Shown: one piece after another, positions 1 to 7,044 of the stretch
How the letters are laid out: the number at the start of each line of letters is the position of its first letter
How positions within the stretch are numbered: position 1 is the first letter of the stretch
NCBI GenBank assembly: GCA_029262935.1
Contig: JAJCYK010000418.1
Location: 1 to 8,705, forward strand
Length of the DNA: 8,705 nucleotides
Direction: 5' to 3'
Source of the DNA: Cytophagales bacterium
GTDB taxonomy: Bacteria > Bacteroidota > Bacteroidia > Cytophagales > Cyclobacteriaceae
The notes under the pieces: generated by a model
What the model saw: the letters and a program-made list of their open reading frames with translations, nothing else
Told to the model about the DNA's origin: nothing
The model's database searches: none
Made by a program: the position numbers and the translations under genes

Positions 1-90
1 CTAAGGATTGATTCCCTACCCACATACCTAATAGAATTAAACTTATATTTAGGTACCGATTCATTTAAGTCTTGACAAAGTAACGCTATC
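1..90. other. Upstream region of the dipeptidase gene, unassigned
   Basis: No gene can be assigned with confidence. The plus-strand frame starting at base 1 is open for 24 codons to a TGA at 73-75, so it could be the 3' end of an upstream gene. One minus-strand frame is also open across the stretch, so openness alone proves little. A TTGACA hexamer lies at 72-77, but a -10 element at normal spacing would fall inside the downstream gene and none is visible there. The heptamer CCTAATA at 27-33 recurs twice in front of fdhD, probably by chance. Confidence 0.3.
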
Positions 91-867
91 GTGCAGAGTA
101 TTAAAAGTTATTTCGCTTCCTTAATTTTACTGTGTAACATATTTGCTTGCGATCAAGCAAAGAAAGAGCCTCCGGTGGTAACTGATGGTGCTGTTAGCGT
201 TACGAAAACGGAAGCCCTGCCCGATACTACAGCGGCCGCTCAACCCAATATTAAATTAGGGGTATTAGAAGAAAGTCTGATCAATGCCGGTTTGATAAAT
301 GTTCAATCTCTGGATAGTAACATTCGTGTGGATTTGAAGTACTCCAGTGAGGATAATTTTGTGGGAGTGGATGTTTATGGTGAGCTAGAGCTTTGTTACT
401 TACAACCTGCTGTGGCTCAAAAAGTAGCCCAAGCACAGGCCATTCTTTCGAAAATCAAACCTGGATATCATCTTTTGATTTATGACGGCGCCAGACCGCT
501 ACAAGTACAACAAATCCTATGGGATACTTTAGCTAAGCCAGAAGAGATAAAACATTTATATGTGGCTAACCCAGAAGAGGGTTCCATACACAATTATGGC
601 TCCGCCGTGGATCTAACTATTAGTGACTCTGGTCAGGTGCCACTTGATATGGGAACGGCTTATGATTACTTTGGCGAGCTAGCTTATCCTAACAAGGAAG
701 AAGACCTGTTAGCCAGTGGCGCATTGACGAAATACCAAGTGGAAAATCGGCGGTTGTTGCGAGACATCATGCTGCAAGTGGGCTTCACTCCCATTAATAC
801 GGAGTGGTGGCATTTCAACGCCCATTCCCGAAAAAGGGCCATGGAGCTTTATACTATTATTCCCTAA
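91..867 (+). CDS. D-alanyl-D-alanine dipeptidase, VanX/DdpX-like (peptidase family M15D), predicted lipoprotein
   Basis: This is a zinc dipeptidase expected to hydrolyse D-Ala-D-Ala in the periplasm. The 258-aa protein begins with a short signal peptide ending in a loose lipobox, IFAC (Cys20), then a polar Thr/Ala-rich linker to about residue 60. The catalytic domain carries the family marks: YDGARP with Arg135, SIHNYGSAVD supplying zinc ligands His167 and Asp174, the following DMGTAYDYF segment, and EWWHF with catalytic Glu238 and zinc ligand His241. These match the VanX pattern of R71, H116, D123, E181 and H184. GTG at 91 is the only reasonable start: an in-frame TGA lies at 73-75 and no ATG, GTG or TTG occurs between it and the signal peptide. 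No vanH, vanA or vanRS gene is nearby, so a housekeeping or peptide-scavenging role is more likely than glycopeptide resistance. It converges on the M14 gene with a 34-bp gap that holds no clear terminator. Confidence 0.93.
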   Translation: MQSIKSYFASLILLCNIFACDQAKKEPPVVTDGAVSVTKTEALPDTTAAAQPNIKLGVLEESLINAGLINVQSLDSNIRVDLKYSSEDNFVGVDVYGELELCYLQPAVAQKVAQAQAILSKIKPGYHLLIYDGARPLQVQQILWDTLAKPEEIKHLYVANPEEGSIHNYGSAVDLTISDSGQVPLDMGTAYDYFGELAYPNKEEDLLASGALTKYQVENRRLLRDIMLQVGFTPINTEWWHFNAHSRKRAMELYTIIP

Positions 868-901
868 CCAACATTCATCTTAGGTTTGTTAAATCTCTTT
901 A

Positions 902-2356
902 CTATTTAAATATGCTTCCGTGTGCTTCGAGATTGGTTTCTGATTTTAAATCATGCAGATAGCCGTTAATGATCACATAGCGCACCAGGCCGGAATCCAT
1001 TAACACGAAACTGGCGGCTTGTTCAGGAAGTAATCCCCAAGCGGGAGGAGTACGCTCACTATTCAATAGATCCAAAGGAAACTTGGTTTCAAACGGGGGC
1101 AATTTGGCTAATCGCAAAGCAGTATATCCTAGTTTCATCAACTGTGCTATATCCAAACGCTGAGCAGCTTCAATATCGGCCAGGGTTTGAGGATACACTT
1201 GTGCCCCTGCATATTCCAAGCCTTGCGCATCAATCACCTGATAGCCGTATTTAGTACTTAGATCTCCTGAATCTTCAATACTACCGTAGTACCTCAATGG
1301 GAGTTGGCCGTTTTTGTCTTGTTCAGCCCGTCGAATAGCCACATCCAATGGGTAAGCGCCTTGGGGCCCGTTGACGGTCAATCCCTTAATTAACAAATCG
1401 TTTAAATTACGATGGTTATCAGGTATCTGCCAATACCGGGCTTCATCTATATTTTGGTACTGTGATTCAGCAATGCTATGAATAGCTATTGCTAATGCAA
1501 TAAAATTCAACCGCCGAATATGCTGCTTTTCAGGATCTCCGGCATAACCTCCCGATTCGATCAAAATGGTACTACTCCCCCACTTTTGTATGTTGTCACC
1601 AAATGCCCTGGGCTCAAAGGTATCGTCATATTTCGCTACTTTCCCTGGAATTATGGATTGCAAGGCTTCATCCATCACGGCGATTACCTGCATGGCGCTT
1701 TTCCTAATTGCATTTACTTCTTTCTCCTCATTATATGCCGGCGCCAAAAAGCTGATCGTGGCGGGCTGGCCCGTTTGACCCACAGTGTAGTAGATGTTTT
1801 GATCGTGCAGGTTAAATCCGAAATCCGCGTTTAGAGCCTCTCTGGTTTCTTTGAGGATGTTACTTTCAGGGCAAGCCAAGTTTAGAGCATCACGATTCAT
1901 GTCAATCCCTTGGGCCGTGCGACGTTGAAAGACCTGAGTACCATCAGGGTTCAACATGGGGATAAAGTGCAAACTCACCTTAGTCAACATGTTACGTACT
2001 TCCTGTGAATCTTGACTTAGATAGGCAAATAGGTCAAACAAGGCCATGGTGGCGGTTGCTTCGTTGCCATGCATCTGAGACCACATTAAGATGTTAATGG
2101 GGCCTTCACCAATTGAAACCAACTTGATGTCTCTCCCCTCATAAGACTGGCCTAAAGTCTTAACTTGAAACCCTTGATCCGTTAATTTCTCTAACAACGG
2201 TTGCATGTCCAAGTGTTTGAATCGGCGGTGTTTTAATCGGGATTCTTTATAATGGTCATAGTCTTCAATAAGCTGAGATACAAATTCCTTATTCTGTGCT
2301 TGTAGGGATCCGGCAGTCATGGCGATCAATATTAGAAAGTGTTTTAAAAATGTCAT
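902..2356 (-). CDS. Secreted M14-family zinc carboxypeptidase
   Basis: The product is a 484-aa exported metallopeptidase of the carboxypeptidase A superfamily. Residues 1-20 form a signal peptide, probably cut after SLQA. The zinc site is visible as HGNE (His96, Glu99) and the later FNLHDQ (His184). The substrate-binding segment is NPDG followed by RR at 145-146 and DMNR at 152-155. The catalytic glutamate is Glu267 in ILIESGGY. The M14 domain spans roughly 30-300. The remaining 180 or so residues have no motif I recognise and may be a Bacteroidota-type C-terminal extension. The substrate cannot be read from sequence: general peptides or murein peptides are both possible, and the two neighbouring D-Ala peptidases mildly favour the latter. 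The gene is divergent from the S13 gene, with only 19 bp between start codons, and convergent with the dipeptidase gene. Confidence 0.92.
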   Translation of the reverse strand: MTFLKHFLILIAMTAGSLQAQNKEFVSQLIEDYDHYKESRLKHRRFKHLDMQPLLEKLTDQGFQVKTLGQSYEGRDIKLVSIGEGPINILMWSQMHGNEATATMALFDLFAYLSQDSQEVRNMLTKVSLHFIPMLNPDGTQVFQRRTAQGIDMNRDALNLACPESNILKETREALNADFGFNLHDQNIYYTVGQTGQPATISFLAPAYNEEKEVNAIRKSAMQVIAVMDEALQSIIPGKVAKYDDTFEPRAFGDNIQKWGSSTILIESGGYAGDPEKQHIRRLNFIALAIAIHSIAESQYQNIDEARYWQIPDNHRNLNDLLIKGLTVNGPQGAYPLDVAIRRAEQDKNGQLPLRYYGSIEDSGDLSTKYGYQVIDAQGLEYAGAQVYPQTLADIEAAQRLDIAQLMKLGYTALRLAKLPPFETKFPLDLLNSERTPPAWGLLPEQAASFVLMDSGLVRYVIINGYLHDLKSETNLEAHGSIFK

Positions 2357-2375
2357 AAATTAAGCACTTCTCACT
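2357..2375. promoter_or_regulatory. Very short divergent start region between the M14 and S13 peptidase genes
   Basis: Only 19 bp separate the ATG of the minus-strand M14 gene from the TTG of the plus-strand S13 gene (37 bp if the second TTG at 2394 is used). That is too little for two separate promoters, so at least one promoter must lie inside the neighbouring coding sequence. No convincing Bacteroidota -7 element (TAnnTTTG) is seen. The closest is a one-base-short TAGTTTG just downstream, inside the S13 reading frame. Confidence 0.4.
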
Positions 2376-3683
2376 TTGAGCCAATTTAGTAGTTTGTCTT
2401 CCAATATAAAAACATGCTTTTTTCAGTCAATAGTAACTTTGCTGCTATTTGGGTTGCTTGGTGCTTGTAGCTCTTTTCAAAAGACCCTAAAGAAAGACAT
2501 CTCGGTCACATTTAAAGATAGTTTTGCCGGTTTTGTTTTATGGGACCCTGAAACCAGTGAGTATCTGCTGGAGTATCAAGCGGATAAACACTTCACGCCC
2601 GCGTCAAATACTAAACTTTTAACATTTTATCTGGCCAATGCTATTTTAGGTGATTCCATTATAGGTTTCCACTATCAAGAAAAAGGAGACAGCATTTGGC
2701 TATGGGGTACAGGTGATCCTAGCATGCTGCATCCGGATTTCCCGGACTCTGCGGTATTGGCTTTTCTAAGAAACAAACACATTACCCTGGTTATGGATGC
2801 GTTCCCGGAGCCCAAATATGGTTCAGGATGGGCCTGGGATGACTATCAGGGCAACTACCAAAGGGAAAAATCAAGTTTTCCGATATACGGTAATGCCTTA
2901 CGCCTACAATGGGATACCTTAAACAATCAACTCAACGCCACTCCAGCCTACTTCAAAAGTCATATTGTCGTTCCAGATACACTGACGAATCAACGCAGGG
3001 ACTTAGAGCGCAATTTGTTCTATTACCCGGCTATCGAAAGCGGCACCATCAACATCCCCTTTCGTACCAACTGGGACCTAACTGCTCGTCTGTTGGCAAA
3101 AGCAACTAGTAGTACGGTGCAAGTAGTAAAACCTTTTACTATACCGGCTGTCACCAAGCCCTTTTACAGTGTGCCTTTGGATAGCCTATTAAAACCTCTG
3201 CTGCAGGAAAGCGACAACTTTATCGCAGAGCAGCTTATACTTCTTTGCTCAAATAAACTGTTTGGGTATGGAGATAGCGAAAAAACCATAGAAACCTTAA
3301 CAGATTCCTTGTTGGCCGATTTGCCGAGCAGGCCTATTTGGGTGGATGGTTCTGGATTGAGTCGGTATAACATGATGACACCCAGGAGTTTGGTAACGCT
3401 ATTAGCCAAGACAAAAAAAGAAATTAATCAAGTTAGGTTATTTCAATTGCTACCCGCAGGCGGCGAGTCAGGTACCATTGACAATCTTTATGTTGCAGAT
3501 ACTCCCTATATATTTGCCAAAACCGGCACGTTAAGACACAACCATGCGCTGTCCGGTTATTTAGTAACCAAAAGTGGCAAAGTCTTAATCTTCAGTTTCA
3601 TGCACAACCATTTCATTAATGGCAACGCACCTATCAAAAAACAGATGGAACGTATTCTATGGGAAATACATTTGAACTATTAA
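2376..3683 (+). CDS. D-alanyl-D-alanine carboxypeptidase/endopeptidase, PBP4/DacB-like (family S13), predicted lipoprotein
   Basis: This penicillin-binding protein trims the terminal D-Ala from peptidoglycan stem peptides and may also cleave cross-links. All three active-site motifs are present: SNTK at 77-80 with nucleophile Ser77, SDN at 279-281, and KTG at 382-384. The S13 hallmark DGSGLSR sits at 324-330. The protein has 435 residues, near the lower end for the family. A clear lipobox, LGAC (Cys31), predicts an outer- or inner-membrane lipoprotein. An in-frame TAA lies at 2361-2363 and no ATG precedes the lipobox, so translation must begin at a TTG, either at 2376 or at 2394. The latter gives a more typical signal peptide of 24 residues before the Cys. 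The gene is followed after 34 bp by moaD on the same strand, so co-transcription with a functionally unrelated pathway is possible. Confidence 0.93.
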   Translation: MSQFSSLSSNIKTCFFQSIVTLLLFGLLGACSSFQKTLKKDISVTFKDSFAGFVLWDPETSEYLLEYQADKHFTPASNTKLLTFYLANAILGDSIIGFHYQEKGDSIWLWGTGDPSMLHPDFPDSAVLAFLRNKHITLVMDAFPEPKYGSGWAWDDYQGNYQREKSSFPIYGNALRLQWDTLNNQLNATPAYFKSHIVVPDTLTNQRRDLERNLFYYPAIESGTINIPFRTNWDLTARLLAKATSSTVQVVKPFTIPAVTKPFYSVPLDSLLKPLLQESDNFIAEQLILLCSNKLFGYGDSEKTIETLTDSLLADLPSRPIWVDGSGLSRYNMMTPRSLVTLLAKTKKEINQVRLFQLLPAGGESGTIDNLYVADTPYIFAKTGTLRHNHALSGYLVTKSGKVLIFSFMHNHFINGNAPIKKQMERILWEIHLNY

Positions 3684-3717
3684 GTTCTCTAATAATATTT
3701 AGTACTTTTAAAACGAT

Positions 3718-3960
3718 ATGAAACTGCAAATACTTCTTTTTGGGATAACTCGTGACATCGTAGGACAACAGAAAATTGAGCTGGACTATACGGGTCCCTC
3801 TGATATTGAATCATTTAAGGAAATGTTACAGCATAAATATCCGGAAATGAACCAGTTATCGCATTTTAAGATAGCAATTAATCAAGAGTTCGCGCAGGAG
3901 GGTCAAAGCATAAACGAGGGTGATGAAATTGCCCTGATCCCCCCCGTCAGCGGCGGTTAG
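3718..3960 (+). CDS. moaD: Molybdopterin synthase small subunit MoaD (ubiquitin-like sulfur carrier)
   Basis: MoaD carries sulfur as a C-terminal thiocarboxylate and, bound to MoaE, donates it to cyclic pyranopterin monophosphate to make molybdopterin. The 80-aa product has the usual length and ubiquitin-like pattern: an N-terminal beta strand MKLQILLFG, a central helix around FKEMLQHKYP, and the C-terminal ALIPPVSGG ending exactly at the Gly79-Gly80 pair that is adenylated and thiolated. The next gene, moaE, starts 3 bp after the stop, so the two are surely coupled. No MoeB/ThiF-type activating enzyme is encoded in the window. Only 34 AT-rich bases separate it from the S13 peptidase gene upstream, and no hairpin terminator is visible there. 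Confidence 0.95.
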   Translation: MKLQILLFGITRDIVGQQKIELDYTGPSDIESFKEMLQHKYPEMNQLSHFKIAINQEFAQEGQSINEGDEIALIPPVSGG

Positions 3961-3963
3961 GTT

Positions 3964-4386
3964 ATGAGTCATCCACACATCCATATCACTGATCGGCCTA
4001 TAGATACTGACCTGGTTATTTCATTAGTAGCACTACCCTCTCAAGGCGGTCTTAATGTATTTATTGGGAATGTAAGAGATCAAACGAAAGGAAAAGCTGT
4101 CTTGCGCCTGGAATACGAAGCATATGTACCCATGGCCCTTTCAGAAATGAATAAGATTGCTCAAACTACCAAGGAACAATGGCCACAAGCTGAGATTGCC
4201 ATATATCACAGGGTCGGTACCTTAAAAATAGGCGAAGCTGCCGTAGTGATTGCTGTTTCTACTCCTCACAGAGCCCAAGCGTTTGCTGCTTGTCAATTTG
4301 CAATTGATACGCTTAAGGTATCTGTACCAATTTGGAAGAAAGAAGTATTCGAAGATGGTGAGGTTTGGGTAGCTGCTCACCCCTGA
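3964..4386 (+). CDS. moaE: Molybdopterin synthase catalytic subunit MoaE
   Basis: MoaE is the large subunit of the MoaD2-MoaE2 complex that inserts the two dithiolene sulfurs of molybdopterin. The 140-aa protein aligns by eye with E. coli MoaE, offset by about one residue. FIGNVRD gives Arg38, PHRAQAF gives His102-Arg103, and TLKVSVPIWKKE gives Lys118 and Lys125, equivalent to the active-site lysines K119 and K126. WVAAHP at the end mirrors the usual C-terminus. ATG at 3964 lies 3 bp after the moaD stop, as expected for translational coupling. The last 10 bp of the gene overlap the 3' end of the convergent oxidoreductase gene, so the two stop codons lie inside each other's coding sequence. 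Confidence 0.95.
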   Translation: MSHPHIHITDRPIDTDLVISLVALPSQGGLNVFIGNVRDQTKGKAVLRLEYEAYVPMALSEMNKIAQTTKEQWPQAEIAIYHRVGTLKIGEAAVVIAVSTPHRAQAFAACQFAIDTLKVSVPIWKKEVFEDGEVWVAAHP

Positions 4387-6668
4387 ATTTGGCTTACGCG
4401 CACTTTGACGGATTTCGAAACCGGCGTATGACTTTTACGAGCAATCAGTGCCACCGGGACTAAAGGGTTCGTTTCTGGAAAGTAAGTGGCTACATTTCCT
4501 CGAGGGATTGGGTACGGAATTACTTTAAAGTTTTTGACCACTCGTAGCTTGTTTTGATAATTGCTGCTTATCTGCACTAGGGTTTGAGGCATGAATCCGG
4601 CTTGTTCCATGTCCCATTCATTCATCATAATTACCCTTCTATCTTGGTAGATGCCTCGGTAGCGGTCGTTCAGTCCGTATATAGTGGTATTGAATTGATC
4701 GTGGCTGCGCACAGTCATCATAAGGTACTCTCCTTCCTTCAAATGGTGATCAGGTACTTCAACAGTGGAAAAGCGTGCCTTTCCCTGACCTAAAAACTGT
4801 CCCTCCCTGGCCACATTGGGCAAGTAAAAGCCTGCGGGATTGGCCAGTCGTTTATTAAAATTTTCGAATCCAGGAATTACTTGGGCGATCAAATCACGAA
4901 TGCTGTCGTAATCGGCTGCCCATTCTTCCCACTCCGGGGTTGGACCCAGTGTAGCTTGCGCTATTCCCGCAACAATGGCTGGCTCGCTTTTTAATTGTGA
5001 TGAAATCGGTTTAAGATTCCCTAGGGAACTGTGAACCACTCCCATGGAATTTTCCACACTTACTTTTTGCCATCCTGAAGCCTGCAGGTCTTTATCAGTA
5101 CGAGCAAGACAAGGAAGAATTAACGCCGTTTTACCTGTTACCAAATGGCTGCGATTCAACTTAGTAGAGACTTGCACAGTTAATGCACACTTCTGTAATG
5201 CTTCACAGGTGTAGTCCGTATCCGGAGTTGCAGAATGAAAATTCCCTCCCATACCCACAAATACTGAAGCTTTTTCCTCATGCATGGCGGTTATTGCTTC
5301 TACTGTATTAAAACCAACGGCCCGTGGGGGTTTAAAATCAAAAACTGCACCTAGCTTATCCAAAAAGCTGGGAGGAGGCTTTTCCCATATCCCCATGGTA
5401 CGATCACCTTGTACATTACTATGGCCCCGCACCGGGCAGCTACCTGCGCCAGGCTTGCCAATACTCCCTTTCAACAACAATAAATTCACCACTTCCTGGA
5501 TGGTGTCTACGGCGTTTTCATGCTGAGTGAGTCCCATGGCCCAGCAAATAATCATCTTTTGGTTAGCCATTATGGTCCTTGCCGCCTCTTTTACAGCCTC
5601 CTCCGTTAAACCACATTGCCGGCAAAGCTCACCCAGATCGTATGGTTGTAAATGGTTTAGAAAGTCCTGATACCCTTCCGTTTTGCCTGCTATAAACGCT
5701 TGATCAAAAACCTTTCCTGGGTTCTTTTGTTCTTCTTGCCACATGATCAGCATGATGGCCTTCAACAAAGCGACATCTCCATTAATTTTAACGGGCAAAT
5801 ACTGATCAGTCAAAGTCGAAGTAGCACCCAACAACCCCGAGATTTTTTGAGGGTTTTGGAAACCTATCAAACCGGCTTCAGGAATAGGATTGGCGGTAAT
5901 GATCGTAGCCCCACTGGCTTTTGCTTTCTCTAAGGCAGTCAACATCCTGGGGTGATTGGTTCCCGGATTTTGCCCCATAATTAAAATGAGGTCTGTTTCA
6001 TAAAAATCTTCTAGTTTCACGGACCCTTTGCCGATTCCTAAGGTTTCGGACAAGGCTACTCCGCTGGATTCATGGCACATGTTGGAGCAATCCGGTAAGT
6101 TGTTGGTGCCAAATTGTCTTACAAACAGTTGGTACAAAAAAGCTGCCTCATTACTGGTTCTACCAGAGGTATAAAATATGGCTTCGTTCGGTGACTCCAA
6201 AGCCTTTAGGTGTTCTCCTACCATTTGAAATGCCTGATCCCAAGAGATCGCTTCATAGTGGTTGGTATCAGGCTGCAAAACCAGTGGTTCCTTTAATCTG
6301 CCCAATTGGCCTAATTCATAATCCGTACGCTCGGCCAGCTCTTGAATGCTATACCGCTTAAAGAATTTTGCGCCAATGCTTTTCAAAGTAGCCTCTTCGG
6401 CAATGGCCTTCGCTCCATTTTCGCAATACTCTCCTAATTTGGAACGATCATCATCTGGGTCCGGCCAGGCACATCCGGGACAATCCGCGCCACCTTTTTG
6501 ATTCAAATTGAATAGCGCCTTTGAACCTCGTACCACTCCTGCGGTAGCCTTTACCATTTTGCCCGCCTCCCAAATAGCTTTAGTGCCAGCAGCCACCTGC
6601 TTGGGATCCGTTACTTTGATTTCCCTCACAGTTTCAGGGGCGCGAAAAGGTACGGGTAATCGTGTCAT
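4377..6668 (-). CDS. FdhF/YdeP-family molybdopterin (bis-MGD) oxidoreductase
   Basis: The 763-aa product belongs to the formate-dehydrogenase-like alpha subunits typified by E. coli YdeP and Ralstonia CbbBc, whose physiological substrate is unclear. Its length matches YdeP. The N-terminus carries the clade motif CPGCAWPDP (Cys63, Cys66) and a later Cys82. NMCHE places Cys198-His199 where FDH-H has selenocysteine-His. MGLTQH (378-383) and PVRGHSNVQG (412-421) are FDH-like cofactor segments. The C-terminal dinucleotide-binding domain, from about 645, contains RSHDQFNT. There is no Tat or Sec signal, so it should be cytoplasmic. The start lies one base after the stop of the preceding small gene, and fdhD heads the operon, which fits a sulfurated bis-MGD enzyme. 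No Fe-S, NAD-binding or cytochrome partner is encoded here. Calling it a formate dehydrogenase would overreach. Confidence 0.93.
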   Translation of the reverse strand: MTRLPVPFRAPETVREIKVTDPKQVAAGTKAIWEAGKMVKATAGVVRGSKALFNLNQKGGADCPGCAWPDPDDDRSKLGEYCENGAKAIAEEATLKSIGAKFFKRYSIQELAERTDYELGQLGRLKEPLVLQPDTNHYEAISWDQAFQMVGEHLKALESPNEAIFYTSGRTSNEAAFLYQLFVRQFGTNNLPDCSNMCHESSGVALSETLGIGKGSVKLEDFYETDLILIMGQNPGTNHPRMLTALEKAKASGATIITANPIPEAGLIGFQNPQKISGLLGATSTLTDQYLPVKINGDVALLKAIMLIMWQEEQKNPGKVFDQAFIAGKTEGYQDFLNHLQPYDLGELCRQCGLTEEAVKEAARTIMANQKMIICWAMGLTQHENAVDTIQEVVNLLLLKGSIGKPGAGSCPVRGHSNVQGDRTMGIWEKPPPSFLDKLGAVFDFKPPRAVGFNTVEAITAMHEEKASVFVGMGGNFHSATPDTDYTCEALQKCALTVQVSTKLNRSHLVTGKTALILPCLARTDKDLQASGWQKVSVENSMGVVHSSLGNLKPISSQLKSEPAIVAGIAQATLGPTPEWEEWAADYDSIRDLIAQVIPGFENFNKRLANPAGFYLPNVAREGQFLGQGKARFSTVEVPDHHLKEGEYLMMTVRSHDQFNTTIYGLNDRYRGIYQDRRVIMMNEWDMEQAGFMPQTLVQISSNYQNKLRVVKNFKVIPYPIPRGNVATYFPETNPLVPVALIARKSHTPVSKSVKVRVSQIQG

Positions 6669-6669
6669 C

Positions 6670-7044
6670 TTAGTGGGCTAATCGATCGGGATGTGGGAAT
6701 AGTTTCGACTCATCTTCTCCCCGCTCTTTGATGCACTGAAAATCTTTCTCTACCAAAATAGGCATGGATGGTACACCTGGAATTTCCATCAAACCACGGA
6801 TGCCTGCTTCTGAACTTTCAATCCAATAATTGGCTATGCTTCGGGGAATTGAAACGGTAAGAAAGGGATGGTTAAAGCTAGCCGCTATACTGGTATGGGC
6901 TCCGGACACCTTTAACACATAAATTATTTTTTGCACAGGGTCAAAGCGAATGGTATCTTCTACTTTCCCACTATCTTTAAACGTTTCCCACTCTTCCATG
7001 GTCAACCTTAAGCGCAAGCTATTTCCTTTTATCCTGATCTTCAT
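6670..7044 (-). CDS. Small conserved protein, DUF7009-like, between fdhD and the oxidoreductase gene
   Basis: This is a 124-aa soluble protein of unknown function. It resembles a family I recall as DUF7009, but that name is from memory. Visible features are a basic N-terminus MKIRIKGNSLRLRLT, a predicted beta-rich middle, and the conserved-looking C-terminal blocks PILVEKDFQC (95-104) and RGEDESKLFPHP. There is no signal peptide, membrane segment or metal-binding cluster, and the only Cys is Cys104. I chose ATG at 7044 because MKIRIKGNS is the natural family start. An ATG 48 bases further upstream is in frame but would lengthen the overlap with fdhD from 26 to 74 bp. The gene ends TAA, one base before the oxidoreductase ATG. 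This tight placement suggests a helper, inserter or small subunit of that enzyme, which is inference only. Confidence 0.8.
   Translation of the reverse strand: MKIRIKGNSLRLRLTMEEWETFKDSGKVEDTIRFDPVQKIIYVLKVSGAHTSIAASFNHPFLTVSIPRSIANYWIESSEAGIRGLMEIPGVPSMPILVEKDFQCIKERGEDESKLFPHPDRLAH

Noticed and set aside
72..77. TTGACA as a -35 promoter element for the dipeptidase gene
   Set aside because: A -10 box at normal spacing would lie inside the coding sequence and is not present. Bacteroidota promoters also use a different consensus.
91..867. Glycopeptide-resistance (van) locus
   Set aside because: Only a VanX-like dipeptidase is present. No ligase, dehydrogenase or two-component genes are nearby.
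1520..1834. Plus-strand open frame of about 100 codons inside the M14 gene
   Set aside because: It lies wholly antisense to a gene whose zinc-site motifs are intact, and its translation shows no family resemblance.
4409..4423. Near-palindrome around TTTCGAAA after the moaE stop, considered as a terminator
   Set aside because: The stem is short with a bulged A and almost no loop, no proper T-run follows, and it lies inside the oxidoreductase coding sequence.
5284..5526. Plus-strand open frame antisense to the oxidoreductase gene
   Set aside because: The opposite strand carries conserved FDH-like cofactor segments, and the antisense translation looks random.
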